In this document: positions 42,552 through 53,892 of the stretch, piece by piece
How the letters are laid out: each line of letters starts with the position of its first letter
Position numbering within the stretch: position 1 is the stretch's first letter
DNA from: Parapristionchus giblindavisi
Lineage: Eukaryota > Nematoda > Chromadorea > Rhabditida > Diplogasteridae
Reading direction: 5' to 3'
Length of the DNA: 64,000 nucleotides
Assembly (NCBI GenBank): GCA_943737045.1
Contig: CALSFV010000044.1
Span: forward strand, 1 to 64,000
Program-made: the position numbers and the translations under genes
Notes under the pieces: generated by a model
Database searches by the model: none
The model's input: only the letters and a program-made list of their open reading frames with translations
Told to the model about the DNA's origin: nothing

Positions 42552-44482
42552 ATATATAAAACACTATCTGAGAGAATTCAACAACTGGAATATTTTCTGG
42601 TATCGATGAAAAATGAATTTTTCTGTTTTATGTGTGATAATTACAGGCTCCATGAGTGTAGTACACTGGTACTTGGAAATTGCTTCCAATTGAAAATTCG
42701 CTTCAGGGGGTGACCACACAACAATTTGGCGCCTTTTATTAAAAGGTTGATTTCGAACCCAATCGATTCGGGAGTGGGTGCAATCGACTCCTTGGCGAAT
42801 TCTAAGAAACTATTGTCAAGGAGAGTTTTTTGATCAACGGTCAACGAAGGCTGGAATTTGGGAATTTTCGGAAAAAATTTTACATTAAATTAATTCTCAC
42901 TATTTTCCCATGGCCCAGGTAAATTTTTTATTTGCTCAATATCTCCTACATATTATATTACACCTTCAGTTTAAAATTCATAATTTTTAAAAAATACATA
43001 ATTTGTGAACGAACCCGTTTTGTAACGACAATCTGAATTGTGGTGTGCTCCGACGACGTTTCCTAATTTCTCAAATTGGTGTTTCGCTAGTTCTAAACAT
43101 ATTTTACCGCTGTTCTCGTCATGACTGAGCTATAGAACTACTCCTCGCCTTCGGAGTGCGCCTGCACGGTTTACGTGCTGATCACATTGTTGATCATACT
43201 TCTCATTTAAGTTTTATTCACTTATTCGTGTACGAGCTAGCTTACGAAGTAGTTACCATACTCACGCCATTCCGTACTCTTTCTTGTCGGTTTTATAGGT
43301 TTTATATATTTCATTGTTCTAGTAGAATAATATTGGCGAAAATAGCAAAAAAAACCTAGGTTTTAAAAATCATAATGTTCCCTCGAAATCGGAAATACAA
43401 GGAACTGTTGATTGTTAACTTTTATTTTAACAAAACATTTAAAAAAACACATAATAAATCGATAATCGATATCGACATATTAAAAATGAACAACGGAATC
43501 ATTACCATTTATTGAATATAACAAAATTATCAAGACATAGAGTTTCGCTTTACCCTACAACCCGTTTTGTTCATACATCCAGAACCCAGTAGAGTACCTC
43601 GATGTAGACATTCATGAGATGTATGTTGCAGAAGCAGCAGATGATAAGGAAAAGAAGGAGAAGGCAGCAAAGAAATTATTGAAAATATCATCTAATATCC
43701 GTATTTTCTCGTTTAAACAAAATAATTTGCATGCTCTCTCTTTCTCTGATCAGTCTATAAAACCGACAAGAAAGAGTACGGAATGGCGTGAGTATGGTAA
43801 CTACTTCGTAAGCTAGCTCGTACACGAATAAGTGAATAATACTTAAATGAGAAGTATGATCAACAATGTGATCAGCACGTAAACCGTGCAGGCGCACTCC
43901 GAAGGCGAGGAGTAGTTCTATAGCTCAGTCATGACGAGAACAGCGGTAAAATATGTTTAGAACTAGCGAAAAACCAATTTGAGAAATTAGGAAACGTCGT
44001 CGGAGCACACCACAATTCAGATTGTCGTTACAAAACGGGTTCGTTCACAAATTATGTATTTTTTTAAAAATTATGAATTTTAAACTGAAGGTGTAATATA
44101 ATATGTAGAAGATATTGAGCAAATAAAAAATTTACCTGGGCCATGGGAAAATAGTGAGAATTAATTTAATGTAAAATTTTTTCCGAAAATTCCCAAATTC
44201 CAGCCTTCGTTGACCGTTGATCAAAAAACTCTCCTTGACAATAGTTTCTTAGAATTCGCCAAGGAGTCGATTGCACCCACTCCCGAATCGATTGGGTTCG
44301 AAATCAACCTTTTAATAAAAGGCGCCAAATTGTTGTGTGGTCACCCCCTGAAGCGAATTTTCAATTGGAAGCAATTTCCAAGTACCAGTGTACTACACTC
44401 ATGGAGCCTGTAATTATCACACATAAAACAGAAAAATTCATTTTTCATCGATACCGCACCTATGTCGATTTTCTCAGATAGC
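42552..44482. mobile_element. 1.9-kb palindrome built from two ACACTATCTGAG elements
   Basis: Arms of about 0.8 kb (42552-43300 and 43700-44482) are inverted around about 43520 and end in ACACTATCTGAG and CTCAGATAGCGTTT. Each arm carries the exon-like stretch in its best-preserved form: 67 codons from 44210 ([20 protein letters not shown]...) preceded by an ATTCCAG acceptor, and its exact mirror at 42641-42844. The TCTATAAAAC promoter-like block is at about 43755. The protein is not recognised. Confidence 0.75.
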
Positions 44483-44731
44483 GTTTTATATAATTTACAT
44501 TTTCACAAAATATAAATCAAAATTCATGAATCGAGTAGGAAGAGATAAACCATCTTCGTTTTCTAATAATGTTAGAGAAAAACTTACTGAATATAGGAGA
44601 GCTACACCAATTTAACTTGTTTGATTCAACCAATCTTTTCGCTATTCATCCTTCTTTATCTTTCTTTTGAAACTTTTTTCTCGCCAATTTGGTACTACTA
44701 ATCGAAGAATATTGGGGAACCATCATCATTC

Positions 44732-44817
<86 letters not shown>

Positions 44818-45350
44818 CTACGGTAAATATGAATAATAAAATTAATGATACGGGTAATAAGCCTAATACCCTAATATCATATCTCATTGTCATCTTTTCC
44901 ATTGATCACTATTCACTCTGTTTCTCTCATTGTTCTTCCTTGTAGGTATTAATCCACAATTCATAAGATATTTCATGCTTTGCGAAAATTAAAGATATAT
45001 TTATGATGTTTCGAACAAAGTAAACATTTTTTGTAAAGTTGAAAGAATTTATCAAAACAATGTCAAGCGCAATCTGACATGTTTTTGGCTTGTTCTCTTC
45101 ATATGAGGATTTTCCACTTGTAACCCAACACATTCGAAAACTGAAATTTTTGTTTTATGATTTCTGAGGGTTTTGATAAGCTCTTTCAACTTTTCAAAAA
45201 ATATTTACTTTGTTCGTAATGCGGTGTTACATTTTCAAAACGTGCGCATGCCGTAACCTCCGCCGTATCGACGGAGACGTTACGTCTCCGGAGATCCAGC
45301 GTTCGCAAGTTTTCAAAATATAACACCGCATAACATCATATTTTAATTTC
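44483..45350. repeat. Copied spacer with (TA)n and a palindromic fragment
   Basis: 44497-44935 is a direct copy of 34165-34615, (TA)n at 44737-44812. 45220-45330 repeats the palindromic fragment of 29700-29830 (GGAGACGT...ACGTCTCC). No gene. Confidence 0.65.
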
Positions 45351-45356
45351 ATTTCG

Positions 45357-45984
45357 ATCATTTCGCCAACGATCATTTCGCCAACGGATCATAAATCTTT
45401 TAGGAGATGACCTATGACAACAAAAGTTGTACCATTGTTATCGGTGGGGGTATTGTGCTACCGTAACCGTCGGGAATCGCGAACTGATTTTATTCAATCT
45501 ACCCATGACCCGGGGTTCATGGTTGAAAATTGCCGAAGTCGAAAAATTCATAATACTCCGAGACCAAATACTAGTTGCCATTATACCAACAGTGAGCCAA
45601 CTTTTATCTTTCTGGATACCGTAACTCGAACTACCGTAATTTATCTACCGTACCTTACAATAATATAGCAAAATTGACGTCAGACCCCTGTTCGATTACG
45701 GTAGTTTGGGTTACGGTATCCAGAAAGATAAAAGTTGGCTCACTATTGATATAATGGCAACTAGTTTTTGGTCTCGGAGTATCATGAATTTTTCGACTTC
45801 GGCAATTTTCAACCATGAACCCGAGGTCATGGGTAGATTGAATAAAATCAGTTCGCGATTCCCGACGGTTACAATACCGTACACCCCCACCGATAACAAT
45901 GGTACAACCTTTGTTGCCATAGGTCATCTCCTAAATGATTTATGATCCGTTGGCGAAATGATCGTTGGCGAAATGATCGCCCCC
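45357..45984. mobile_element. 0.63-kb foldback with TTTCGCCAACGATCA ends
   Basis: Two arms of about 280 bases are inverted around about 45665. The ends carry tandem ATCATTTCGCCAACG words. Frames in either arm (for example 45414-45668) mirror each other and are not genes. Confidence 0.8.
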
Positions 45985-46690
45985 TCCCCCTATGATTCGC
46001 TCCTTGGAAAACACTAATGGTGACTCAGCTGTCCCTAATCGGCTGAATAAAATTGTTCTAATGTAATGTAAATGTCTGATGGTGTACAATTTCACCCTCA
46101 TTGTAAGACATAGATATTTTTATCCTTATCCTGGACATCTCTTGGATATTTCCAGGACAGATTCCATCCTCTATTTCTATTCATCCCCCCCCCTCAACTT
46201 TATATTCCGCCCATTTGGTGGAGGAGACTGTTTCTATCAGTCATCAGTATTGTTGGGCACTAGGAATGAGAAGTATCTCTTGATCACTCCTTGTTCCCAA
46301 TCTCAGGGTGGAGATTTACATTGCATTGGGGATTTTACTCCGTCCAGATAAATTTTTATATAAATATTTAGTGTTTAGCGATATTTCCTGGACAGATTCC
46401 ATCCTCTATTTCTATTATCCCCCCCCTCAACTTTACTACGGAGACTCCGCCCACTTGATGGAGGAGACTGTCTCTCTGAAACTCTACCGTTAGACACCAG
46501 GCAGGAGAATGATCTCTTGATTCCTCCTTCTTCCCAGTGCGGAGTTTTACATTGTATTGGGGATTTTTACTCCGTCCAGATAAATATTTAGTATATTTAG
46601 TGTTTATCTTTCGTTCCGCTGTTGTCACATTTCCATTGGTGATTTTATCTTACCTCTGGTCTAAAGTCGCACCGGCTCCTTTAGACTAGC
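45985..46690 (+). pseudogene. Second copy of the unrecognised gene 3' end
   Basis: 45992-46066 encodes the same last 24 residues as 30279-30353, and the following untranslated part is shared to about 46680, with an internal partial repeat at 46380-46600. The upstream coding part is cut off by the foldback at 45357-45984. Confidence 0.45.
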
Positions 46691-47879
46691 GTATACTTAA
46701 TGGAGTTTTGCAACCGAGTCGAAGTCAGAGTGAACATCGATGAAAGCATAACCCCTAAATTATCATCTCATGGAGAGTGATTACATGAACGATAGCAGTT
46801 CTTACCGTGTTTTATACCACAACTTTAAATATCAAAATACATTGAGTAATAATACATGAATAATGTTAAAAGCGATTCCATATTGCCTGAAAAAATCATT
46901 ATTATACTTGCTACACAAGTAGATAGCTGAATTACTTGACGACGTTGTTTTATTGGTTTCTTTTGGTTCCTTTTTTATGTCATTTACGGGGGATGAGTAG
47001 TTAGTCTTCAGATGTTTCCCTCTGAGGAAATTAGTAATGATTTGGAATGCGGGACCAGGCCGATCCATTGGGACGGAATGACCGGCACCCTGCAATAATA
47101 AAGGGAAATGTAACCACCAGAATACATTACCGTGCAAAACACTATCCACTTTTGCTTTTTTGGTCATAACTTTTTTCAAACTCAACCGGGAATGTCCAGC
47201 TTTTCAGGGATCATTTTGAGAGTGTTTTCACGTGGTTTACACAACAAACTAGCCCGGGTGAACTCTTACTGTGAAATTTTTTTATCTCGAATTTATCAAA
47301 AGTCACAAAAGTGAGATTTTCGAATTCTAGTATTTCTTCGGTTTTTTTTCTATCATTTCGCTACTAAAGTGTGTTATATCGTTTTAAAACTATGACACGA
47401 CATCTTGGGAGTAAGAATCTATCGATATCCGAGCGAGAACACATTTGCGGTGGACGTCATATGGGTTGCACACAGGCACTCTCTCACAGCAAGTCCGGAT
47501 GTCTGTTTCGACTATCCACAAGGTCATCGAAATTCCAATCTTGTCTCAAACAATGAACAAGACTAATGAACGACCATCCGATTATCCGCATCTCGAATGA
47601 GAAAACGAGGCTCACGGCAACGAACGTCAAGCGAGAACTGACGGAATTTCACCAAATTGGGGTACGTAAAGCTTCTAATTTAGCCTGAAAAGATGTTTAA
47701 AGGAATGGAATGGGTCTCTAGGATATTACTGTGGTCCTCCTTTCCCATAACTCCATTCATATGGACCAAGAGGCCAACCTCATTTACAGAGAAGTAACCC
47801 CACAACATCAACGATCCTCCTCCATGCTTCACGGTGGCCAGCAGGTACTTCAAATTAGATCTAGTGCCAACAAGGCAAA

Positions 47880-47968
47880 TTTTCGGCAATTCGGCAAACC
47901 GGCAATTGCCGAAAAAATATTTTCGGCAATTTCGGCAATTTTCGGCAATTTCGGCAATTTTTTTCCAA
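47880..47968. repeat. TTTCGGCAATT satellite-like repeat
   Basis: Tandem and inverted TTTCGGCAATT / AATTGCCGAAAA words. A related block is at about 12145-12200 and a GGGAAATTTCGGG variant at about 50550-50655. Confidence 0.75.
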
Positions 47969-48093
47969 TACTTATTTCAGTGTTTTTTTTGCTTTGTAAA
48001 ATTTTTTCGAGTAATAATCTTTATTGTATAATAACGAACAACAAAAAAACGAATAACGAACAACAAAAAAATCAATAACGCGATAACAAGAGT

Positions 48094-48305
48094 TTAGTCC
48101 ATAAGAACAAGGTTCTTAGAAAGGAACAACATCATGTGATTGATCTGCAGGAAAGTTGATCCTGAAATAAAAGAAGATTCTAAATCAGAAAAAAATAAAA
48201 TGAATATTAACCTGTTTTGGTCTTCTTGCATGTATAATTTCTGCAGATCTTACTGGTGAAAGCGCAGTTAATCGAGGGTTCAAAGTACTTGCTGACCTTA
48301 CCCAT
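48094..48305 (-). CDS. Small two-exon frame, possibly a BED-finger fragment
   Basis: Exon a 48305-48212 and exon b 48161-48094 join in phase across a GTTAAT...TTTCAG intron to give 53 residues. The start is preceded by ATTCAG-AA-ATG, which could be a trans-splice acceptor. The pattern KYF-x8-C...C-x4-C...TGST...H loosely recalls the N-terminal half of a BED zinc finger, but Cys/His spacing is not canonical. It sits inside a Tc1 foldback. It may be a captured gene piece or chance. Confidence 0.3.
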
Positions 48306-50550
48306 TTCTGAATGCGCGAATGAAAAAAAAGGAAAATCATATCACGCGTAGAATAAACAAACAAAAACTAAAACAAGTTATAATTTGCAATCAAGAGAAC
48401 CTAGCAATCCATTTGAAAGGTTGAATACAGTATGATAAATATGGTGTATTTTGAATACACTACAGAGAAAAAAATCAACATGGTTTTAAAACTGCCACAA
48501 GAAACCATTTGAATACGTTTTAATTTATTTTTAATGTAGGAAAATATTTTCTAAAGATTTGCCGAAATTTCCGATTTTGAGAAATATTTTCGAAATTAAA
48601 AAAAAAAAAAAAAGGCAAATGGGTTCTCGCTCGGATATCGATAGATTCTTACTCCCAAGATGTCGTGTCATAGTGTTAACACGATATAACACACATTGGT
48701 AGCGAAATGAAATAGGAAAATCGAAGAAATCGAAAAATTCGAAAATCTCACTTTTGTGACTTTTGATAAATTCGAAATAAATTTCACAGTAGGAGTTCAC
48801 CCAAGCAAGTTTGTTGTGTAAACCACGTGAAAACACTCTCAAAATGATCCTTGAAAAGCTGGACATAATCGGTTGAGTTTGAAAAAAGTTATGTCCAAAA
48901 AAGCAAAAGTGGATAGACTTTTGCACGGTACTGTAAATCGAAACACCATAAAGCACATTTTTAACTAATATATTACTTTCATAATTTATTTGTAACGTGA
49001 AAGTAAAACTAATAATAATACATCTAATTACAATGAGACGAAAAAATACTGCGACTGTGAGCTTTCCTCAAGATCCGTACACTTGATTTCAGAATCTGGA
49101 TCTATCTTCCTAATCATAATATCTTTTGCTAATTTTGAAAAAAAAATTAAAGATAATGGGGAAAGCATGTATAAGTAGGGCAAATCTGTTGCATCTACAT
49201 GGGCAAGTTTGATCTCAATGTGTCATAAATTATTTACCCTGACAGTGAGGAGATCATACGAGATCAGATCATCAGCGCTCTTATATCTTCTCCACGCACC
49301 ACCAAGACTGTCATCATTGTAAATCCAATACGGTGACGTCATATCGATTTTCTGCCAAAATTAACTATGAAACCGGAACACTTAAAATGTTTTTAAAACG
49401 ATTTTTGTTGAAATCACCGCAAAAAAAAATTCTTTAAAAGCAAGACAATCGAGAGAGAGAGAGAGTGTGTGTGTGTGTTATTTCTATAAGAGTGTCTACT
49501 TTGAGTGATCTTTTAGGCTTTCAAATTGATAAGAAGACTGAATTCTGACCATAAGATCGGATGCATTTACTATTTCGTTGGTCGCATATAGAGCTCACAT
49601 TGGGCTACACCAGAAATCCGTGTCACCGTTGTAGATGAGCACACGGAACGGTGTCTAATAAGAGAAGATCCATTATGGACTTTTTTTAAAATTGAATAAG
49701 CATTATTTCGAACCTTTATCATTTGAAAAATGTCGTCGAAGACTGATAAAACAATATATGTATGATGGAATGCACGAAACAGAGGATCACTGAATAAACA
49801 AAATTAGTGGGACCATTACAAGCTTATTATTATGTTATTATTTTTATTATTATTTTCATTGAGATTTTAGACGTTGCCTCCCAAAAGAATACCTCTTTTC
49901 ATTTTCCGCTCTAATCACGTTTTCAGTGAACTTACTTAGCCAGCGTCCATGTAAAATTTTCTCGACTAAGAAGTGAAGGAGATACATGGATTGCTTTCTG
50001 TAATTATTGTGATTGTAATCGATTTTAATCATTTGGTTATTTAATTATTCATCACTTTCTACCTGCACTTCTGAACGTCCGAAATATTTTTCCAATGCTT
50101 TTTCTCCATAACAAGGAAGGCCACCCATTGTATCCGTTGATAACTCCCAGAACCCATTCTGAAGCACCAAAAATTAATTGAAGTTCTAAATACTTCCTTT
50201 CATCTGAAATGACGTTTTCTTGTTTTCGCAATGTTAAATAAACATGACTGCTATCTTATGAATATCAAATCAGTGCGACAAAGAGCGGATCGGTTAGGTG
50301 CGAGCTAGTGGAGTGATAATTGAGAGGAAGGCGATATAAATATTTCGTTCCGAGTGCTACCCATTTTCTTGGTAACAGATTAGTCATTTTGTTATGCAGG
50401 TATGCAATACATGCATACGGACAATAACACTTGTATTTTTTAAAGTTCATAATAATCATATAAGGGAAAAGTTTCTCGCATACAAAACAAATGAGAAAGG
50501 GTGTGGCCGGATCGATTTCAACATTTCATTAGTATAATTTTACATTACAA

Positions 50551-51045
50551 GCAGGGGTGTGCGGGAAATTTTTTTCGCAAAATTTCGGGAAAATAATTTT
50601 TCCCGGATTTAAAAGTCGGGAAAATCGGGAAATTTCGGGAAAATCTGATTTTTCGCTATTACCTCTTACAACATCACTTTTTCCATTCAAAACTGAGATT
50701 TCCTTGCACATATGAAATACTTGATCTACTCATAGTAAGCAGAAATTCGCACGTATTCATTTTTTTCTGCTGTAGTAAAAAATTTTTAAAAATGAAGTAA
50801 TGGTAAAACATTTCATTTCGAAATTCCGTTAAACTCATACGTGGGCACACAGTTGCTGGAAATAAAAATCGGATGGGTCGGACACCAAAATCGGGTGGGT
50901 GGGACGCAAGAAAAATGACGGTAAAAACCTTACTAGATAACTTGAAAGATTTCTTGATAATAAAACAAATAAACTCGATTATATTTTATATTTAACGATG
51001 ACTTGCAAAAGAAATAATCATAGTTTTATCACTTATTTCCTTACA
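50551..51045. repeat. GGGAAATTTCGGG repeat and unassigned AT-rich DNA
   Basis: Starts with GGGGTGTGCGGGAAATTT and has several CGGGAAA words to about 50655, then sequence without features. It is the left edge of the 4.2-kb block that replaced exon 9 of copy C. Confidence 0.5.
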
Positions 51046-51052
51046 AGGGAAC

Positions 51053-51475
51053 TATCTCAGCTCGCGGAAAGCAAACGGGATGAAAATTTGCATAGACATA
51101 GCCGAACGTGTTACAAGATCATTGGAGAAGTCCAAAAATTCTGGCGTGCAATAGCCGAGCCAGAAAATGGATCCAAAGTTTGGTCACACTTGCATAAACT
51201 CCGCCTGTAAACGATTTTTCGATGCATGTTTTGTTCCCTGAGTGAGATAACAAGTGGAGCGGTGGTATAGTGACCAGTACGCTGGGTATCATAGCGAAAA
51301 ATCGATTACAGGCAGAGTTTCTGCAAATGTGACCAACCTTTGGACCCCTTTTCTGGCTCGGCTATTGCACGGCAGAATTTTTAGACTTCACCAATGATTT
51401 TATAACACGTTCAGCTATGTCTATGCAAATTTTCATTCAGTTTGCTTTCCGCGAGCTGAGATAGTTCCCTTGTTT
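51053..51475. mobile_element. Palindromic MITE related to 14884-15382
   Basis: CAAGGGAACTATCTCAGCTC and its inverse at the ends. It shares CTCGCGGAAAGCAA and GATGAAAATTTGCA with the LTR-resident copy. The TTA duplication is clear on the left only. Confidence 0.75.
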
Positions 51476-51477
51476 AT

Positions 51478-52347
51478 ATTAGGTTGGCGGGAAAGTTTTT
51501 CATGGTTTTTATTGGTTTTAAAAATAACTCCTAAACGAACGCGAGGCAGAATCAAAGGTAGGCGCCATCGGTGTCCTCCACCTTCTACCAACGTGTGGAC
51601 AACTGGTCGATGCCCTCCTTCCAGAAGCTGAGGGGCTGGGAGTCGAAGAAGTCTGAGAGTGTCTGTCGAAGGTCGCGATGTGTTCTGGCTGTTCATCCTT
51701 TTCGACCCACCAGGGGCGGTGCACCACATTATCGTAGAGGACCCACTTTCTATCTCCAGTGATCAGCGTCTTGAGAAATGGGTGGCGGTGGTTAATGGAG
51801 AGCAATGAAGATGACGCATCAATGCGACGCTTGAGGTCGAAATTCGACAGGAGATGGGCAACCCATCTCCCTATTTTTTGTCCCTTTCCATCTTCCTCAA
51901 TCCTTCTTCAATGGTACTTTGGTGCACTCCAAGGGACTCCGCATACGCATGTGTGGTTTGACAGGAGTCAGCCTCAACTTCCGCCTGCAGGGCCTCCAAA
52001 TCCAATTCCAGAGGCCGACCGGAGATGTTTTCGTCGTTTAGCGAAAAATCGCCAGATTTGAAACCGCGATACTAGCGCATACAGGTAACTATGGAGGTGA
52101 CACCTGGACCATAAGCCTCCAGTAGGTCCCGATGGGTGGCAACCGCTGGCTTCTTCAGATGGTACAGAAGACGCAGGACATGGCGGAGATGTGTTCGATC
52201 TGGCTCAAACTTTGAAGTCATCTGACCTGAAAAGACCTGACATGCGTTTAAGAAGCACATCACTCACACTATACACGCACAACACGGCAAAAAATAAACT
52301 CGAACGAGCACGGAATATCGGGTAGACAAAGTGAACCATGCAAAACT
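51478..52347 (-). mobile_element. Mariner, left end intact, right end cut off
   Basis: TTAGGTTGGCGGGAAAGTTT at 51478. The transposase on the minus strand keeps ITGDRKWVLYDN and the C-terminal DFFDSQPLSFWKEGID, joined by a deletion that removes the region of the second and third acids. The right terminal repeat stops at GCAAAACTTT (52347) where the sister at 54755 continues to the full end. Overall match to 53893-54773 is very high. Confidence 0.85.
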
Positions 52348-53157
52348 TTTAAACATATACGTAATGGTGTTTTGGAAACTGCTTCTAAGTCAGAGTGAAT
52401 CTCGATGAAAATGCTAACAACATAACCGCTATATTGTCATCTTATGGAGAGTGATTACATGTACGACAGCAGTTATTATCATATTTATTTAATTCATTTT
52501 TAGATATCAAAATACATTGTATAATAATACATGAATAATGTTAAAAGCGATTCCAAATTTCGTGAAAAATTAATATCATTATTATACTTGCTACATAAAA
52601 AAAAACACTATCTGAGAGAATTCAACAACTCGAATATTTTTTTGGAATCGACGAAAAATGGATTTTTCTATTTTATGTATGGTAATTACAGGCTCCATGA
52701 GTGAAGTTCACTGGTACTTGGAAATTCCTACCAAGTGAAAATTCGCGACGTTTCCTAAAAAGTTTATTTCGAATCCAATCGATTCGGGAGTAGGCACAAT
52801 CGACTCCTTGGCTGATTCTAAGAAACTATTGTCAAGGAGAGTTTTTGAACAACGGTCAACGAAGGCTGGAACTGGGAATCTTCGAAAAAATTTTTACATT
52901 GAATTAATTCTCACTATTTTCCCATAGCCCAGGTAATTTTTTATTTGCTCTATATATTCTACATATTATATTACACCTTCAGTTTAAAATTCATAATTTA
53001 AAAAAAAAGGTGAAACTTGTAAACGAATCGTTTTTGTCACGAAAAAAGTAAATTGGTGTGTGCCTCCACAGTATCCGACGACGTTCCCTAATCTATCAAT
53101 TTGGAAAATTGGTAGTTTTAAACATATGTCATCGCTGTTCTCGTCATGACTGAGGTA
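52348..53157. repeat. Third copy of the 3'-flank plus ACACTATCTGAG composite
   Basis: Matches 31170-31970 and 41161-42150. It ends abruptly at about 53157 inside the word GACTGAGGTAT, where carboxypeptidase exon 1 sequence begins. Confidence 0.75.
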
Positions 53158-53190
53158 TGCCAAGTTCAACAACAGCAACGCTACTTTCAT
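53158..53190 (-). pseudogene. Carboxypeptidase exon 1 stub (copy D)
   Basis: The first ten codons ([10 protein letters not shown]) of the carboxypeptidase signal peptide, then a jump into unrelated repeat. Its upstream flank (53191-53795) and tRNA-Tyr match copy A. It could be the displaced exon 1 of copy C. Confidence 0.75.
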
Positions 53191-53795
53191 CTTGATCAGA
53201 ATAAAAAGATTCCCAGTTGCGTATTACAATTGTTGAAGAGATGAATCATTTGAAATATCGAGATGTGAATGTCGAATCGAGAAATGTCATCGATATGATA
53301 TATGAAAAGAGAAAGAGATGGAATTTATCGATAACATTAAACAAAGCAATAAAGATATTATGAAATAATAGTGGCTATTACTTTTTCGTTTGATTATTAG
53401 TTTCAGTTTCAATCTCGCTGTCACTTCCACTTGCCGGAAATTAGAGAAAGTGGAAAAAATAATGGGTTTTAACAAAAGAGTGCTGTTCTTTTTTTGGAAA
53501 AAAAGATTTCTTGAAGAATTATGTACAATAGGAAGATGCTGCTTTGGAGCGATTATGTGAAATATTATTATAAAATATGGGTTAAATAATGAAATTGGTA
53601 CGTATTTATTCAGATTAATGCGGTGTTCACAACTGCACAAAATTCGGAAAATACTGTTCAAAAGATGAGGTTTCAAATGCTCTGAAAATTAGAACAAATG
53701 CTCAGAAATTCATCAAAGAAGTTATTTAAAAAAATATATAAAACAAATGCAGTATACGAAACTACAAATAGTGAAAACAATAAGCAAAAGGCAAC
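53191..53795. other. Diverged copy of the flank between copy A and its tRNA
   Basis: Matches 26807-27781 loosely, without the TTAA element. No gene. The frame at 53287-53676 is not supported. Confidence 0.5.
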
Positions 53796-53868
53796 TCAAA
53801 CCAACCGGATTCGAACCAGTGACCTAAGGATCTACAGTCCTCCGCTCTACCAACTGAGCTATGGTTGG
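53796..53868 (-). tRNA. tRNA-Tyr (GTA), acceptor-stem mismatch
   Basis: Anticodon, D and T arms are as in the other copies. The 3' acceptor strand reads TGGTTTG against CCAACCA, breaking the second pair. Probably functional or a recent pseudogene. Confidence 0.82.
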
Positions 53869-53892
53869 GCATGCATAGTATTTTTAGTAGTT

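Larger units (their letters stand above)
47125..48933. mobile_element. Tc1-like foldback carrying extra DNA
   Basis: Ends CATTACCGTGC and GCACGGTACTG with TA on both sides, in intron 14 of copy C. The left part has a decayed transposase start (47371-47556) and a reversed catalytic fragment (47680-47889 minus, GGGSLMLWGYFSV). The right 0.35 kb (48580-48933) is the inverted left end. 47880-48580 is foreign to Tc1: a TTCGGCAATT satellite (47880-47965) and a small two-exon frame. The build is like that of 9458-11039 but inserted elsewhere. Confidence 0.8.

Noticed and set aside
43156..43897. Mirror-image frames beginning MRLHGLRADHIVDH
   Set aside because: They lie in the two arms of a palindromic element and are the promoter-like block read backwards. 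No motif or splice support.
51433..52061. Several Arg/Pro-rich frames on both strands of the two late mariners
   Set aside because: They are shadows. Only the minus-strand pieces with TGDRKW and the C-terminal DFFDSQPLSFWKEG match a mariner.
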